From assembly GCF_003309065.1 (NCBI RefSeq), contig NZ_POAF01000005.1:248001-312000 (forward strand): a DNA stretch of 64,000 bases. Reading direction: 5' to 3'. Position 1 is the stretch's first letter. Each line of letters begins with the position of its first letter. The DNA is from Glutamicibacter soli (GTDB lineage Bacteria; Actinomycetota; Actinomycetes; Actinomycetales; Micrococcaceae). Positions 23,527-33,919 of the stretch are shown in pieces. Below the pieces are notes generated by a model. It made no database searches. It had not been told where the DNA came from and saw only the letters and a program-made list of their open reading frames with translations. The position numbers and the translations under genes are program-made.

Positions 23527-26498
23527 CGGCCGACTCCCGTCTGCGACGCTTGGATTGGGTCATGCTGTTCGATGGGGCTGCGGCCCTCGGAGAGCAGGTC
23601 GATCTCGCTGCCCAGCGAGCGCAGCACGTCCTGCACCAGGCCGAGCACCACCAGGTACACGCCGATGTCGAAGATCGTGGAGGTCACGAACTTGTGCTCG
23701 CCGAAGACCGGAAGCCAGAACTCCCACGCGTAGGTCGTGAAGATCTCGTCCCCCGCGAACAGCGGCATAATCCCGGACAGCCCGGCCAGCGCGATGCCGC
23801 CGCCGATCAGCATGCCCGGGGCGATGCGCATTGACTCGGACAGCTCGATGCGCCCGCCGGCCAGGTAGCGGATGGTCAGCGCCAGGCCGGCGATCAGGCC
23901 GCCGGCGAACCCGCCGCCGGGGGTGTTGTGCCCGGCCAGCAGCGTGTAAACGGACATGATCAGCACCGAGTGGAACATCAGGCGGGTGACCACTTCGAAG
24001 ATGATCGAGCGGCGTTCGGCCACCAGGGTGTTGCCGGCCATCAGCCAGTCCTGGTTGGAACTGGCGGCGAAGCGCCGGGCGATGCGCAGCTCGACCTCCT
24101 TCTCCGCCTGGGAGCCCATGGCCTCGGAGCCGGAGTCGATGCTGCCCGGGGCCACCTGGTGGGCGCGCACCCTTCGGCCGAAGCCGCGGCCGGCGAAGAT
24201 CAGCGAGGCCACGCCGGTGGCCGCGGCGGCCAGCACGGTGATTTCCCCAAAGGTGTCCCACACGCGCATGTCCACCAGCGCCACGTTCACGACGTTCTTG
24301 CCGAAGCCCTCGTAATAGGCAAGTTCCGGCCATTCCAGGGAGATCGGCGCCTGCCCGCGGGCTGCCATCATCGCGATCGCGATGTACACGACCATGATCG
24401 ACAGCGCGATCGCCAGGATCGCGCGGCCCCACTTGATGCGGGTCAGCCCGACCCACAGGCGCTTGGGCAGCGCGCGCAGCGCCAGCACGAAGGAGACCAG
24501 CACGATGGTTTCCACCAGCAGCTGGGTCAGCGCCAGGTCCGGGGCGCCCTGCAGGGCGAAGATCGCGACCATGCCGTAGCCGGTCACGGAGACCATCAGC
24601 ACCGCCATGAAGCGCTTGGGCGCGGCGATCGCGATCACGCAGCCGGCGATGATGATCGCCCCGATGATCAGCTGCGCCGGGTGGTCGGCAATGACCCAGT
24701 TGGTCGGCCACGGGGTTTCCACCGCCAGCGCGATGCCCAGCGGCAGGACCAGCACCACTGACAGGATCACGCCCAGGTAGAAGGACAGCGAACCGCGCTG
24801 GGTACGGCCGGTGATCCAGATGGCCGCCATGTCCAGCACGTTCACCGACATGCGGTACAGCTCCTCGGCGGAGGTGACCATGCGGCGCAACGGCGCGCCG
24901 GTATCGGTGCGCCGGCGGATCCAGTAGAAGAAAAGGCCAAGCCCCACCGAGATCGCGCTCAGGCCCAGGGCCGCGTTGAACCCGGCGAAGGCCGCCAGGT
25001 GCATGTCCGGGGCCCCGCCCTGCAGCGCGGACCAGTGCTTGGAGAGCAGCTCCACCGGGTACGGGAACAGCCCGAACACCAGGGTCAGGGTGCTCAGCAC
25101 CAGCAGCGGGGTCAGGAAGATCAGCGTCGGCGGCTTACAGACCAGCGGGTCGACCTTGTACTTCTTCACGCCGAACGCGCCGAAGAAGAAACGCAAGGAG
25201 TAGGCCATGGTCAGCGCGGCGCCCAGCACCATGCCGATCAGCGCGTACGGGCCCCACCCGGTGTCCAGGTGCAGCGCCGATTCGTAGACAGCTTCCTTGG
25301 CCACGAAGCCGAGCAGCAGCGGCAGCCCCGCCATGGAGGCCGCGGCGATGCCGGCCGCGGTGGTCAGGATCGGCATCGCATGGCGCAGCCCGGTGAGCTT
25401 GCGGATGTCGCGGGTACCGGTGTTGTGGTCGATGATGCCCACCGACAGGAACAAGGTGGCCTTGAACAGGCCGTGGGCCAGGGTCAGCGCCAGCGCCGCG
25501 AAGGCGGCGTCCGGGGTGCCCAGGCCGAAGACGGCGATGATGAAACCCAGCTGGGAGACGGTGCCGAAAGCCAGGATCAGCTTCAGGTCGTACTGCTTCA
25601 GCGCGCGGAACCCGCCGATGAGCATGGTGAGCAGGCCGATGCCGACGGTCATCGGCACCCACAGGCCGGTCTCGGCGAATCCGGGAGCCAGTCGGGCGAT
25701 CAGGTAGACGCCTGCCTTGACCATCGCGGCGGCGTGCAGGTAGGCGGAGACCGGGGTGGGCGCCGCCATCGCCCCGGGAAGCCAGAAGTGGAAGGGCACC
25801 AGTGCGGACTTGGACAGCGCGCCGACGATGATCAGCGCCACTGCCACGTCGGTGTAGGTTCCCAGCGCGACCAGTTCGCCGGAGGCTGCGATGATCTCGG
25901 ACAGCTGGTAGCTGCCGGCCTTGGTGCCCAGCATCAGGATGCCGGCGAGCATCACCAGGCCGCCGAAGGTCGTAATGATCAGCGCGTTCATGGCCGAGCG
26001 GCGCGCGGTGATCAGGGCCTGGCTGAAGCCGATCAGCAGGTAGGACAGCACGCTGGTGATTTCCCAGAAGATGAACATGATGATCACGTCATCTGCGGTC
26101 ACCAAACCGGTCATGGCGCCGGCGAACGCGACCATCTTGGCTGCGAAGCCGCCGATCTGCGGGTCGTCGTTCTTGAAGTAGCGCGCGCAGTAGAACAGCA
26201 CCAGCGCGCCGACGCCCAGGATCAGCAGCAGGATCGTGGCGGACAGGGTGTCCATGCGGAAGTTCAGCCCGATGTTCAGCCCGGGGATCCAGTCGATGCG
26301 GATCGAGGGCGGGGCGTTCGGGGCCCCGGAGGCCAGCGACTGGTCGGAGGCCAGCACGGCGGGCAGCTTGGTGAGCAGCCAGATGAATCCCGCGGCAGGA
26401 ACCGTCGCGACGACGTAGAACGCGTTGCGCTTCAGCACCCGGAAAAGCAGTGGGCACAGCAGTGCTGTGGCAAACAGTGCACTGAGAATGATGAGCAC
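23523..26498 (-). CDS. mnhA: Na+/H+ antiporter fused subunits A and B (MnhA-MnhB)
   Basis: A 991-residue core subunit of the Mrp complex. It exchanges cytoplasmic Na+ for external H+ and supports pH and salt tolerance. The NuoL-like part has FWEITSVLSYLLIGF (about 150-165), KSALVPFHFWLPGAMAAPTPVSAYLHAAAMVKAG (about 245-280) and ALTLAHGLFKATLFLSVG. The last 150 residues are an MnhB domain: RLMFHSVLIMSVYTLLAGHNTPGGGFAGG. The open frame runs to 26543, but the GTG at 26498 is chosen because it follows GAGGAG and begins a membrane segment. First gene of the six-gene operon. Confidence 0.93.
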   Translation of the reverse strand: MLIILSALFATALLCPLLFRVLKRNAFYVVATVPAAGFIWLLTKLPAVLASDQSLASGAPNAPPSIRIDWIPGLNIGLNFRMDTLSATILLLILGVGALVLFYCARYFKNDDPQIGGFAAKMVAFAGAMTGLVTADDVIIMFIFWEITSVLSYLLIGFSQALITARRSAMNALIITTFGGLVMLAGILMLGTKAGSYQLSEIIAASGELVALGTYTDVAVALIIVGALSKSALVPFHFWLPGAMAAPTPVSAYLHAAAMVKAGVYLIARLAPGFAETGLWVPMTVGIGLLTMLIGGFRALKQYDLKLILAFGTVSQLGFIIAVFGLGTPDAAFAALALTLAHGLFKATLFLSVGIIDHNTGTRDIRKLTGLRHAMPILTTAAGIAAASMAGLPLLLGFVAKEAVYESALHLDTGWGPYALIGMVLGAALTMAYSLRFFFGAFGVKKYKVDPLVCKPPTLIFLTPLLVLSTLTLVFGLFPYPVELLSKHWSALQGGAPDMHLAAFAGFNAALGLSAISVGLGLFFYWIRRRTDTGAPLRRMVTSAEELYRMSVNVLDMAAIWITGRTQRGSLSFYLGVILSVVLVLPLGIALAVETPWPTNWVIADHPAQLIIGAIIIAGCVIAIAAPKRFMAVLMVSVTGYGMVAIFALQGAPDLALTQLLVETIVLVSFVLALRALPKRLWVGLTRIKWGRAILAIALSIMVVYIAIAMMAARGQAPISLEWPELAYYEGFGKNVVNVALVDMRVWDTFGEITVLAAAATGVASLIFAGRGFGRRVRAHQVAPGSIDSGSEAMGSQAEKEVELRIARRFAASSNQDWLMAGNTLVAERRSIIFEVVTRLMFHSVLIMSVYTLLAGHNTPGGGFAGGLIAGLALTIRYLAGGRIELSESMRIAPGMLIGGGIALAGLSGIMPLFAGDEIFTTYAWEFWLPVFGEHKFVTSTIFDIGVYLVVLGLVQDVLRSLGSEIDLLSEGRSPIEQHDPIQASQTGVGR

Positions 26499-26710
26499 GC
26501 GTCTCCTCTGTCGACTGGAAATGGGGCAGAGTTCGACGACCAAAAATAGCCGGCACTTGTAATTTTATCAGTCTGGGCTCAGACTTCCTTCATGTCAGAG
26601 CGTTTCCATGCCGTCATCTCGGCGGTTCGGACGGCACATCTATCGCGCCCGGCCCTACGCCAGCCCTCCGCCGCTTCTCTCAAATTCATCTGCTGATTAC
26701 CGCAAACGGG

Positions 26711-26716
26711 TACTAT
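26711..26716 (+). promoter_or_regulatory. -10 element of the UMF1 transporter gene, leaderless start
   Basis: TACTAT followed by six bases (GCGAGC) and the ATG. No ribosome-binding site is visible. Confidence 0.55.
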
Positions 26717-26722
26717 GCGAGC

Positions 26723-28060
26723 ATGAGTTTCAATCAGCGAACGCAGCCGGTTCCTCCAGCAGAGAAATGGCTGACCAAGTACACCTGGGCGTGGGCCAGC
26801 TGGGACTGGGGCCAGGCCGCGATCAACGCGGTGATGATCACCTTCGTGTTCACTGTGTACCTGACCAGCGAACTTTTCGGCGACAAGGACCATGCTTCGC
26901 TCGTGCTCTCGCAGGCGCTGGCCATCGGCGGGGTACTCATCGCCCTGCTGGTACCGGTCACCGGCATGCGCGCCGACGCCGCCGGGCGCCGCAAGCTGTG
27001 GATCATGGTCAACACCATCGCGCTGGTGCTCATCTGCGCCGCCGGCTTCTTCGTCTACCCCGATCCCGGTTTCCTGTGGTTCGGCGCGCTGCTGATCGCG
27101 GCGATGTCGGTGGCCAGCGAGTTCGCCGGGGTGAACTACAACGCGGTGCTCAACCAGATCTCCACCCCCGCCACGGTCGGCAAGGTCTCGGGCTTCGGCT
27201 GGGGCATGGGCTACGTGGGCGGCATCCTGGCGCTGGCCCTGGTGCTCTTCGGCTTCGTGGATCCGATCTTCCAATGGCCCGGAGCCTCCACGGAGAACTC
27301 GCTGAACCTGCGGCTGGTCGCGGTGTTCTCCGCGCTGTGGTGCCTGGTGTTCGCGCTGCCGCTGTTCTTCATCATCCCCGAATCCCCCGCCGCGATGAGC
27401 GAGAAGATCCCGCTGCGTAGCTCCTACGCGGTGCTGTTCCGGCGCATCGCAAGCCTGTGGCGCGAGGACAAGAACCTGATCTTCTTCCTGCTCTCCTCCG
27501 CGGTGTTCCGCGACGGCCTGGCGGCGATCTTCACCTTCGGCGGCGTCATCGCCGCCGGCACCTTCGGGTTCGCATTGAGCGAGGTCATCATCTTCGCCAT
27601 CGTGGGCAACGTGGTGGCTGCGGTCGGCGCGATCATCGGCGGACGGCTTGACGACGTACTCGGCCCCAAAGCCGTGATCACCGGCTCCCTGGTCGGCCTG
27701 CTGCTGGCCGGGGCCGGGGTGTTTTTCTCCCCCGCCGCCACCGGATTCTGGATCTTCGGCCTGCTGCTGTGCCTATTCGTCGGCCCGGCCCAGGCCGCCG
27801 CCCGCTCCTACTTGGCCCGGCTCATTCCCGCCGGCCGCGAGGGCGAGATGTTCGGGCTGTACGCGACCACCGGCCGCGCGGTGTCCTTCCTGGCTCCGGC
27901 ATTGTTCGGCGCCGCGATTGCGATTGCCACCCCGTTGGTGGCAGCCGGCGAGGCCCAGCGCTACGGCATTCTGGGCATCCTGATGGTCTTGGCGGTCGGC
28001 TTGGCCCTGCTGCTTCCGATCCGCGCGCCGAAGAAGTCCTCCAACGAAGCCTCTGCTTAA
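26723..28060 (+). CDS. MFS transporter, UMF1/Atg22-like family
   Basis: A 445-residue permease with about 12 membrane segments. The start WAWASWDWGQAAINAVMITFVFTVYL (about 22-47) is the mark of the UMF1 (vacuole-effluxer Atg22-like) group. LVPVTGMRADAAGRRK, a loop-2-like MFS motif, and ASEFAGVNYNAVLNQI follow. Substrate unknown; relatives are suggested to export amino acids. It is divergent from the Mrp operon and converges with dcd at a strong terminator. Confidence 0.88.
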   Translation: MSFNQRTQPVPPAEKWLTKYTWAWASWDWGQAAINAVMITFVFTVYLTSELFGDKDHASLVLSQALAIGGVLIALLVPVTGMRADAAGRRKLWIMVNTIALVLICAAGFFVYPDPGFLWFGALLIAAMSVASEFAGVNYNAVLNQISTPATVGKVSGFGWGMGYVGGILALALVLFGFVDPIFQWPGASTENSLNLRLVAVFSALWCLVFALPLFFIIPESPAAMSEKIPLRSSYAVLFRRIASLWREDKNLIFFLLSSAVFRDGLAAIFTFGGVIAAGTFGFALSEVIIFAIVGNVVAAVGAIIGGRLDDVLGPKAVITGSLVGLLLAGAGVFFSPAATGFWIFGLLLCLFVGPAQAAARSYLARLIPAGREGEMFGLYATTGRAVSFLAPALFGAAIAIATPLVAAGEAQRYGILGILMVLAVGLALLLPIRAPKKSSNEASA

Positions 28061-28061
28061 G

Positions 28062-28102
28062 CGCCTCGTCCCGGCAGCCGTTCGGGCTGCCGGGACGAGG
28101 CG
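28062..28102. terminator. Bidirectional intrinsic terminator
   Basis: A perfect 18-bp stem (CGCCTCGTCCCGGCAGCC and its complement) with loop GTTCG, directly between the convergent UMF1 transporter and dcd genes. Confidence 0.85.
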
Positions 28103-28120
28103 AAGCGATTCGCGAGGGTG

Positions 28121-28702
28121 CTAGTTCTCGATGATGGTGCGGTGGAAGTTCAGGTGGCTGCGTGAGGCCGTCGGGCCGCGCTGGCCCTGGTAGCGGTTGC
28201 CGTAGCGGCCCGAACCGTAGGGGTTCTCGGTTTCCGAGGTCAGCTTGAAGAAGCACAGCTGGCCGATCTTGGAGCCGGGCCACAGCTTGATCGGCAAGGT
28301 GGCCATGTTCGACAGCTCCAGGGTTACGTGGCCGGAGAAGCCAGGGTCGATGAAGCCGGCGGTCGAGTGGGTCAGCAGGCCCAGGCGCCCCAGGGAGCTC
28401 TTGCCCTCCAGGCGCGCGGCGATGGAGTTGCCCAGGGTGACCACTTCATAGGTGGAGCCGAGCACGAACTCTCCCGGATGCAGGATGAACGGTTCCTCGG
28501 GATCGACCTCGACCAGACGGGTCAATTCGCTCTGGTCCTGGGCCGGGTCGATGTGCGCGTACTTGTGGTTGTCGAACAGCCGGAAGAACCGGTCGATTCG
28601 AACGTCCACCGATGCGGGCTGGATCATCTCGGCATTAAACGGCTCCAGGCCGATCTCTCCGGACTCAATTTCTCTGCGAATATCACCATCTGAATACAAC
28701 AC
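28121..28702 (-). CDS. dcd: dCTP deaminase (possibly bifunctional with dUTPase)
   Basis: A 193-residue trimeric pyrimidine enzyme. It deaminates dCTP toward dUTP or dUMP for thymidylate synthesis. The N-terminus [14 protein letters not shown] matches the family's LSD-x-DI start. The core has [32 protein letters not shown] (about 110-142), with the catalytic Glu in the TLELSN segment and the trimer-binding Arg/Ser. The frame stays open for 51 more codons, but GTG at 28702 is chosen by family N-terminus and by the TAAATT sequence just upstream. Actinobacterial relatives can also hydrolyse dUTP; that is knowledge of the family, not seen here. Confidence 0.93.
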   Translation of the reverse strand: MLYSDGDIRREIESGEIGLEPFNAEMIQPASVDVRIDRFFRLFDNHKYAHIDPAQDQSELTRLVEVDPEEPFILHPGEFVLGSTYEVVTLGNSIAARLEGKSSLGRLGLLTHSTAGFIDPGFSGHVTLELSNMATLPIKLWPGSKIGQLCFFKLTSETENPYGSGRYGNRYQGQRGPTASRSHLNFHRTIIEN

Positions 28703-28879
28703 GCCTTTAAATTTATCGTGTCTGCGGCGCAACGGTGAATACCGCACCCCTATATGTACGCGCGATTCGCGCTTCCGGAGGTTTCGAAGTGGGCGGATTC
28801 TCATGTGCTGTCCAGAAAATCCGGATATTCTGGGAGCGGGACGCAGTGTCCCCACCGCACCACCGAGGGATTTCCATTC

Positions 28880-29749
28880 ATGCGCTTGGCTTCCGCCCTG
28901 ACCAGCTCCGTACTCGTCGGAACGCTCGTGTTCTCCGGCACGGCCGCCGTTGCCGCGCCCGAGGAGATTCCGGCCGTCGAGGCCTCGGAGCTGACTTCTG
29001 CGTCGAGCCTGCTGGCGCTGATCAACCCGAGCACCAAGCTCTCCCCCGAGGACTACACCCCGAAGGACCTGGTCACCCTATCCGGGACCTCCTTCCAGCT
29101 GCGCAAGCCGGCCGCCGACGCGGTGGAGGAATTGGTCGCAGACGCCCGCGCCGCGGGCCACAGCATCAAGGTACTCAGTGCCTTCCGCTCCTACCAGCGC
29201 CAAGCCTCCCTGTTCAACAAGTACCAGGCGCAGTACGGCACCGAGTACGCTGAGCGCATCTCTGCCCGTCCGGGAACCAGCGAGCACCAGCTGGGCTTGG
29301 CCGCCGATCTCGGCTATACCAACAGCCGCGCCGAGTTGAAGGAAGCCTTCGGGCAGACCCCGGCAGGCCAGTGGATCGCCGAGCACGCGGTCGACTACGG
29401 GCTGATCGTGCGCTATCCGGTGGGCAAGGAAGAGATCACCGGCTACAAGTACGAGCCGTGGCATGTGCGCTATATCGGCAAGGAGCAGGCCAAGGCCATG
29501 CAGGAATCCGGCGCCGAGACCTTCGAGGAATACTTCGGCATGCTGCAGGACGCGTCCATGCAGGCTCAAGCCACCCCGGCGGCGAAGCCGAGTGATGAAC
29601 CGGGCTCCGTGCCGTCCACGCCCATCGAGCCAACCTCCGAGAAGGAGAACCAGAAGGTCGAAGGCTCCGGCGTGCTGCGCGAGGACGACCTCATGGTGCT
29701 GCGTTTCCTGCCGCCCTACCGCGACTGGAGCTTCGGCTTCACCAAGTAG
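28880..29749 (+). CDS. D-alanyl-D-alanine carboxypeptidase, M15B (VanY) family
   Basis: A 289-residue exported zinc peptidase that trims D-Ala from peptidoglycan stem peptides. An N-terminal signal peptide ends near AAVAA (about 21-26). The M15 signature [12 protein letters not shown] (134-145) gives zinc ligands His136 and Asp143. EPWHVRYIG near 193-201 gives the third ligand His and the catalytic Glu. A Ser/Pro/Glu-rich linker after residue 235 leads to a short C-terminal segment. The start is ATG with GAGGG upstream. The open frame upstream is non-coding because the signal peptide starts here. The dcd gene is divergent. Confidence 0.9.
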   Translation: MRLASALTSSVLVGTLVFSGTAAVAAPEEIPAVEASELTSASSLLALINPSTKLSPEDYTPKDLVTLSGTSFQLRKPAADAVEELVADARAAGHSIKVLSAFRSYQRQASLFNKYQAQYGTEYAERISARPGTSEHQLGLAADLGYTNSRAELKEAFGQTPAGQWIAEHAVDYGLIVRYPVGKEEITGYKYEPWHVRYIGKEQAKAMQESGAETFEEYFGMLQDASMQAQATPAAKPSDEPGSVPSTPIEPTSEKENQKVEGSGVLREDDLMVLRFLPPYRDWSFGFTK

Positions 29750-29752
29750 CGG

Positions 29753-30091
29753 CTAGAAGATCGCCGCCACCGAAAGCAGCACCATCGGCGGCACCAGGGT
29801 CGAACCCAAGGCTGTGAGCCAGTGCGCGGTCTTGCCGGTGGCGTTCTGGCAGGCTCCGCTGCGCTTGCGGCGGCTCACCAGATACACGTTTACCAGGATC
29901 CAGACGATCGCTCCGATGGCCAGCGGCGGCCCGAGCACGAGGTTGGACGAGAAGTAGCCCTCCACGTTGTAGGCGAGGGACTCTGCGCCCAGGGAGATCA
30001 TCGGCCCTTGGCTGACGTACATGTACAGCATCCAGAAATAGATGATGCCGGGGATTCCAAGCAGGACATTGACGACAAAAAGCCGACTCAT
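29753..30091 (-). CDS. Three-helix membrane protein, function unknown
   Basis: A 112-residue protein with three hydrophobic segments: LFVVNVLLGIPGIIYFWMLYMYVSQ (about 4-28), LGPPLAIGAIVWILVNVYLVSRRKR (about 52-76) and LTALGSTLVPPMVLLSVAAIF at the C-terminus. A short loop holds GACQNATGKTAHW. It is not a family I can name. The ATG at 30091 follows GGAGG and is preferred over the longer open frame. It ends 3 bp from the convergent carboxypeptidase gene. Confidence 0.6.
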   Translation of the reverse strand: MSRLFVVNVLLGIPGIIYFWMLYMYVSQGPMISLGAESLAYNVEGYFSSNLVLGPPLAIGAIVWILVNVYLVSRRKRSGACQNATGKTAHWLTALGSTLVPPMVLLSVAAIF

Positions 30092-30261
30092 GCGGTTGCC
30101 TCCAAGCGGTGCCCGGATGCGCTGTGCACCGCAGGCGACAGGCGATGCCTGCGTATCGGTTCCTCCGAGTCTACCCCCGCTTCCTGGGCATTCCGGGGCT
30201 TTTCGCACACCCGGCCGGTGTGCATCAGCTGTGAAAATCCGCGGTTAAACAAACTGTCCGC

Positions 30262-30286
30262 CGCCGCTCCCCTGCGGGGAACGGCG
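30262..30286 (-). terminator. Probable fumarase terminator
   Basis: CGCCG and CGGCG enclose CCCC-TGC-GGGG, with a mismatch in the middle. It lies about 45 bp past the fumarase stop codon. The stem is moderate and the T run poor. Confidence 0.45.
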
Positions 30287-30329
30287 ACGGAGCGCAGGTG
30301 TTTGCGCCGGTCAGCGGCGCTATCCGGGA

Positions 30330-32036
<1,707 letters not shown>

Positions 32037-32146
32037 GCTCGTTCCTTGAATCTATGGTGGGTGCTCGCTATCCAGTTTAGGCCTTGTAACCGGATTTGGC
32101 TTATTCGGCGTTTGCGCCCGGGCGGTGATCGCGACATGCTTGGGGT

Positions 32147-32632
32147 ATGAGCACCGAGAACACCTCCGCCCCGCTGGACGGACAAGATCCTAACGAGCGC
32201 CCGGATATGATCATCGAAACCCCGATGGACAAGGAGCGGGCCCGGCCGAAAACCCACTTCGAAATGATGCTGCAGGCAGGGCTTAACAAACCGGAGCTTT
32301 CCGGTTCGGTGCTCAGCGCGTTCATGAGCGCGGAGGTCTTCTTCCTCTCCCGCGAGGAGGTCACCGGCGAGAACAAGAACGCCCAGCCGCTGCTGCTGAC
32401 CAACCCGGCCGGCGCTCCGATGGTCGCCGTGTTCACCTCCGTCGAGCGCATCCCCTCCAGCTACATCGACCAGGCAGGCTACGGCGTGAAGGTGCAGGGC
32501 GCGACGATCGTGCGCGCGCTGCAGGGCACCGGTTTCGTAGTGAACCCCGGCGACGAGCTGAGCTTCGAGATTCCCGCCGAGGGCGTGGACATCCTCAAGG
32601 AGCAGATGCTCAAGCAGGATCCCGAAGCCTAG
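32147..32632 (+). CDS. SseB-family protein
   Basis: A 161-residue soluble protein. The central part (FEMMLQAGLNKPELSGSVLSAFMSAEVFFLSRE, then PLLLTNPAGAPMVAVFTSVERIPSSY, then GFVVNPGDELSFEIPAEGVDIL) fits the SseB domain, with its conserved NPG...F segment. Family members are widespread in actinobacteria; the function is largely unknown. The N-terminal 30 residues are acidic and likely flexible. The tRNA gene follows about 90 bp downstream. Confidence 0.75.
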   Translation: MSTENTSAPLDGQDPNERPDMIIETPMDKERARPKTHFEMMLQAGLNKPELSGSVLSAFMSAEVFFLSREEVTGENKNAQPLLLTNPAGAPMVAVFTSVERIPSSYIDQAGYGVKVQGATIVRALQGTGFVVNPGDELSFEIPAEGVDILKEQMLKQDPEA

Positions 32633-32651
32633 CAATCCACCGCAGCGGGAC

Positions 32652-32665
32652 CCGGATTTTTCCGG
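32652..32665 (+). other. Short inverted repeat between sseB and the tRNA gene
   Basis: CCGGA-TTTT-TCCGG is a perfect palindrome 20 bp past the SseB gene. It may be a weak terminator. The sequence TATGCT at 32681-32686 is a possible -10 for the tRNA. Confidence 0.4.
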
Positions 32666-32724
32666 AGCCTGATCGTGCGATATGCTGTTTTTCGCCCGGG
32701 CCGTCATTAGGCCGCTCGGAGCAT

Positions 32725-32795
32725 GCGGGCGTAGCTCAATGGTAGAGCGCTAGCTTCCCAAGCTCGATACGCGGGTTCGATTCCCGTCGCCCGCT
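32725..32795 (+). tRNA. tRNA-Gly (anticodon CCC)
   Basis: The cloverleaf can be drawn by hand. The acceptor stem is GCGGGCG/CGCCCGC and the D-stem GCTC/GAGC with loop AATGGTA. The anticodon loop TTCCCAA gives CCC. The T-arm is GCGGG-TTCGATT-CCCGT and the discriminator base is T. The 3' CCA is not encoded. The anticodon stem CTAGC/GCTCG contains one T-C mismatch at pair 28-42. Confidence 0.93.
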
Positions 32796-32802
32796 CGCAC
32801 AG

Positions 32803-32837
32803 ATTGCCGGGACACCCATGGGTGCCCCGGCAATTTT
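32803..32837 (+). terminator. tRNA-Gly terminator
   Basis: ATTGCCGGG pairs with CCCGGCAAT around an inner CACC/GGTG stem, followed by TTTTC. It lies 7 bp after the tRNA. Confidence 0.85.
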
Positions 32838-32859
32838 CTGTTCCACCGCGAGGAGTTTC

Positions 32860-33789
32860 ATGACCGGAGTTCTTGAAGGCTTCTCGATCATCTGGGTGGT
32901 CATCGCAGTGGGCTACCTGGTGGGGCGCACCGGGGTGCTCGGGGAGCAGGCCCGCTACGTGCTCAACCGCGTCACGTTTTTCGTCGCCAGCCCGGCGCTG
33001 CTGTTCACCACCCTGGCCGATTCCGACCCCGTCGCCGTGCTCGGCCCGCTGCTCTGGGTGGCAGGCCTGTCCGCGGTGCTCACCGCCGTCGTCTACCATC
33101 TGGCCACCGCCCGCTGGCTCAAGCGCCCTGCCTCGGAACGGATCGTCGCGGCCATGGCCGCCTCCACGGTGAACTCCGCCAATCTGGGGCTTCCCATCGC
33201 GCTGTACGTGCTCGGCGACATGTCCTACGCGGCGCCGATCATCCTGTTCCAGCTGGCCCTGTACCAGCCGGTGAACCTGGCGATGCTCGACGCCACCACC
33301 TCCAAGCACCGCACGACCCCCATGGCCATGGTCCTGGCCACCGCGAAGAACCCGATGATCATCGGCTCGCTGCTGGGCCTGGTCGTCGCGCTGACCGGTG
33401 TCCAGGTCCCGCAGATCGTGCTCGAACCGGTCAACCTGATCGCCGGCGCCTCGATCCCCGCCATGCTGCTGGCCTTCGGCATCTCGCTGGTTGGCTCCAA
33501 GCCGCTGGAGAAAGCTTCCGGCCGCCGGGCCGACGTGCTCATCGGCTCGGTCGCCAAGCTGGTGGTCCATCCGCTGCTGGCCTGGGTGCTGGCCTACTAC
33601 CTGTTCGACCTGCGCGGCGAGCTGCTGGTCGCCTCGGTCATCATGGCCGGGCTTCCCACCGCGCAGAACATCTTCGTCACCGCCTCGCGCTACGAGCACG
33701 GGGTCGTGATCGCCAAGGACACCGTGCTGATGACCACCATCTGCGCCATCCCGCTGATGATGGCGCTGGCGCTGCTGCTGGGCATCTGA
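32860..33789 (+). CDS. AEC-family (auxin efflux carrier-like) transporter
   Basis: A 309-residue membrane protein with about ten hydrophobic segments: SIIWVVIAVGYLVGRTGVLG (about 8-27), NRVTFFVASPALLFTTLA, STVNSANLGLPIALYVLG, and a C-terminal VIMAGLPTAQNIFVTASRY. The NxGLP and Pro/Asn-rich AGLPTAQN segments are hallmarks of the AEC/malonate or malate transporter group. Substrate unknown, perhaps an organic acid. The ATG at 32860 follows GAGGAG and is preferred over the longer frame, which would run into the tRNA terminator. Confidence 0.88.
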   Translation: MTGVLEGFSIIWVVIAVGYLVGRTGVLGEQARYVLNRVTFFVASPALLFTTLADSDPVAVLGPLLWVAGLSAVLTAVVYHLATARWLKRPASERIVAAMAASTVNSANLGLPIALYVLGDMSYAAPIILFQLALYQPVNLAMLDATTSKHRTTPMAMVLATAKNPMIIGSLLGLVVALTGVQVPQIVLEPVNLIAGASIPAMLLAFGISLVGSKPLEKASGRRADVLIGSVAKLVVHPLLAWVLAYYLFDLRGELLVASVIMAGLPTAQNIFVTASRYEHGVVIAKDTVLMTTICAIPLMMALALLLGI

Positions 33790-33825
33790 ACCGTCGTATT
33801 TCTTTACATGACTTGGGTACGGAAA

Positions 33826-33849
33826 AGACCCGGCACCCGGGTCTATGAT
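33826..33849 (+). promoter_or_regulatory. Palindrome overlapping the -10 of the amino acid ABC operon
   Basis: AGACCCGG (33826-33833) and CCGGGTCT (33837-33844) form a perfect inverted repeat with a 3-bp centre. Its last base is the first of TATGAT (33844-33849), a near-consensus -10. The layout suits a repressor operator; it could alternatively be the terminator of the upstream gene. Confidence 0.5.
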
Positions 33850-33919
33850 CGGGGAATAGCCCGCGGCCGCCGGCCGTTGTGTACGGTTATCCGTTCCCTA
33901 GCATCCTTGTGAGGTCATC

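Noticed and set aside
26499-26543. Start of mnhA at 26543
   Set aside because: No ribosome-binding site and a hydrophilic extension; GTG at 26498 has GAGGAG and begins a membrane helix.
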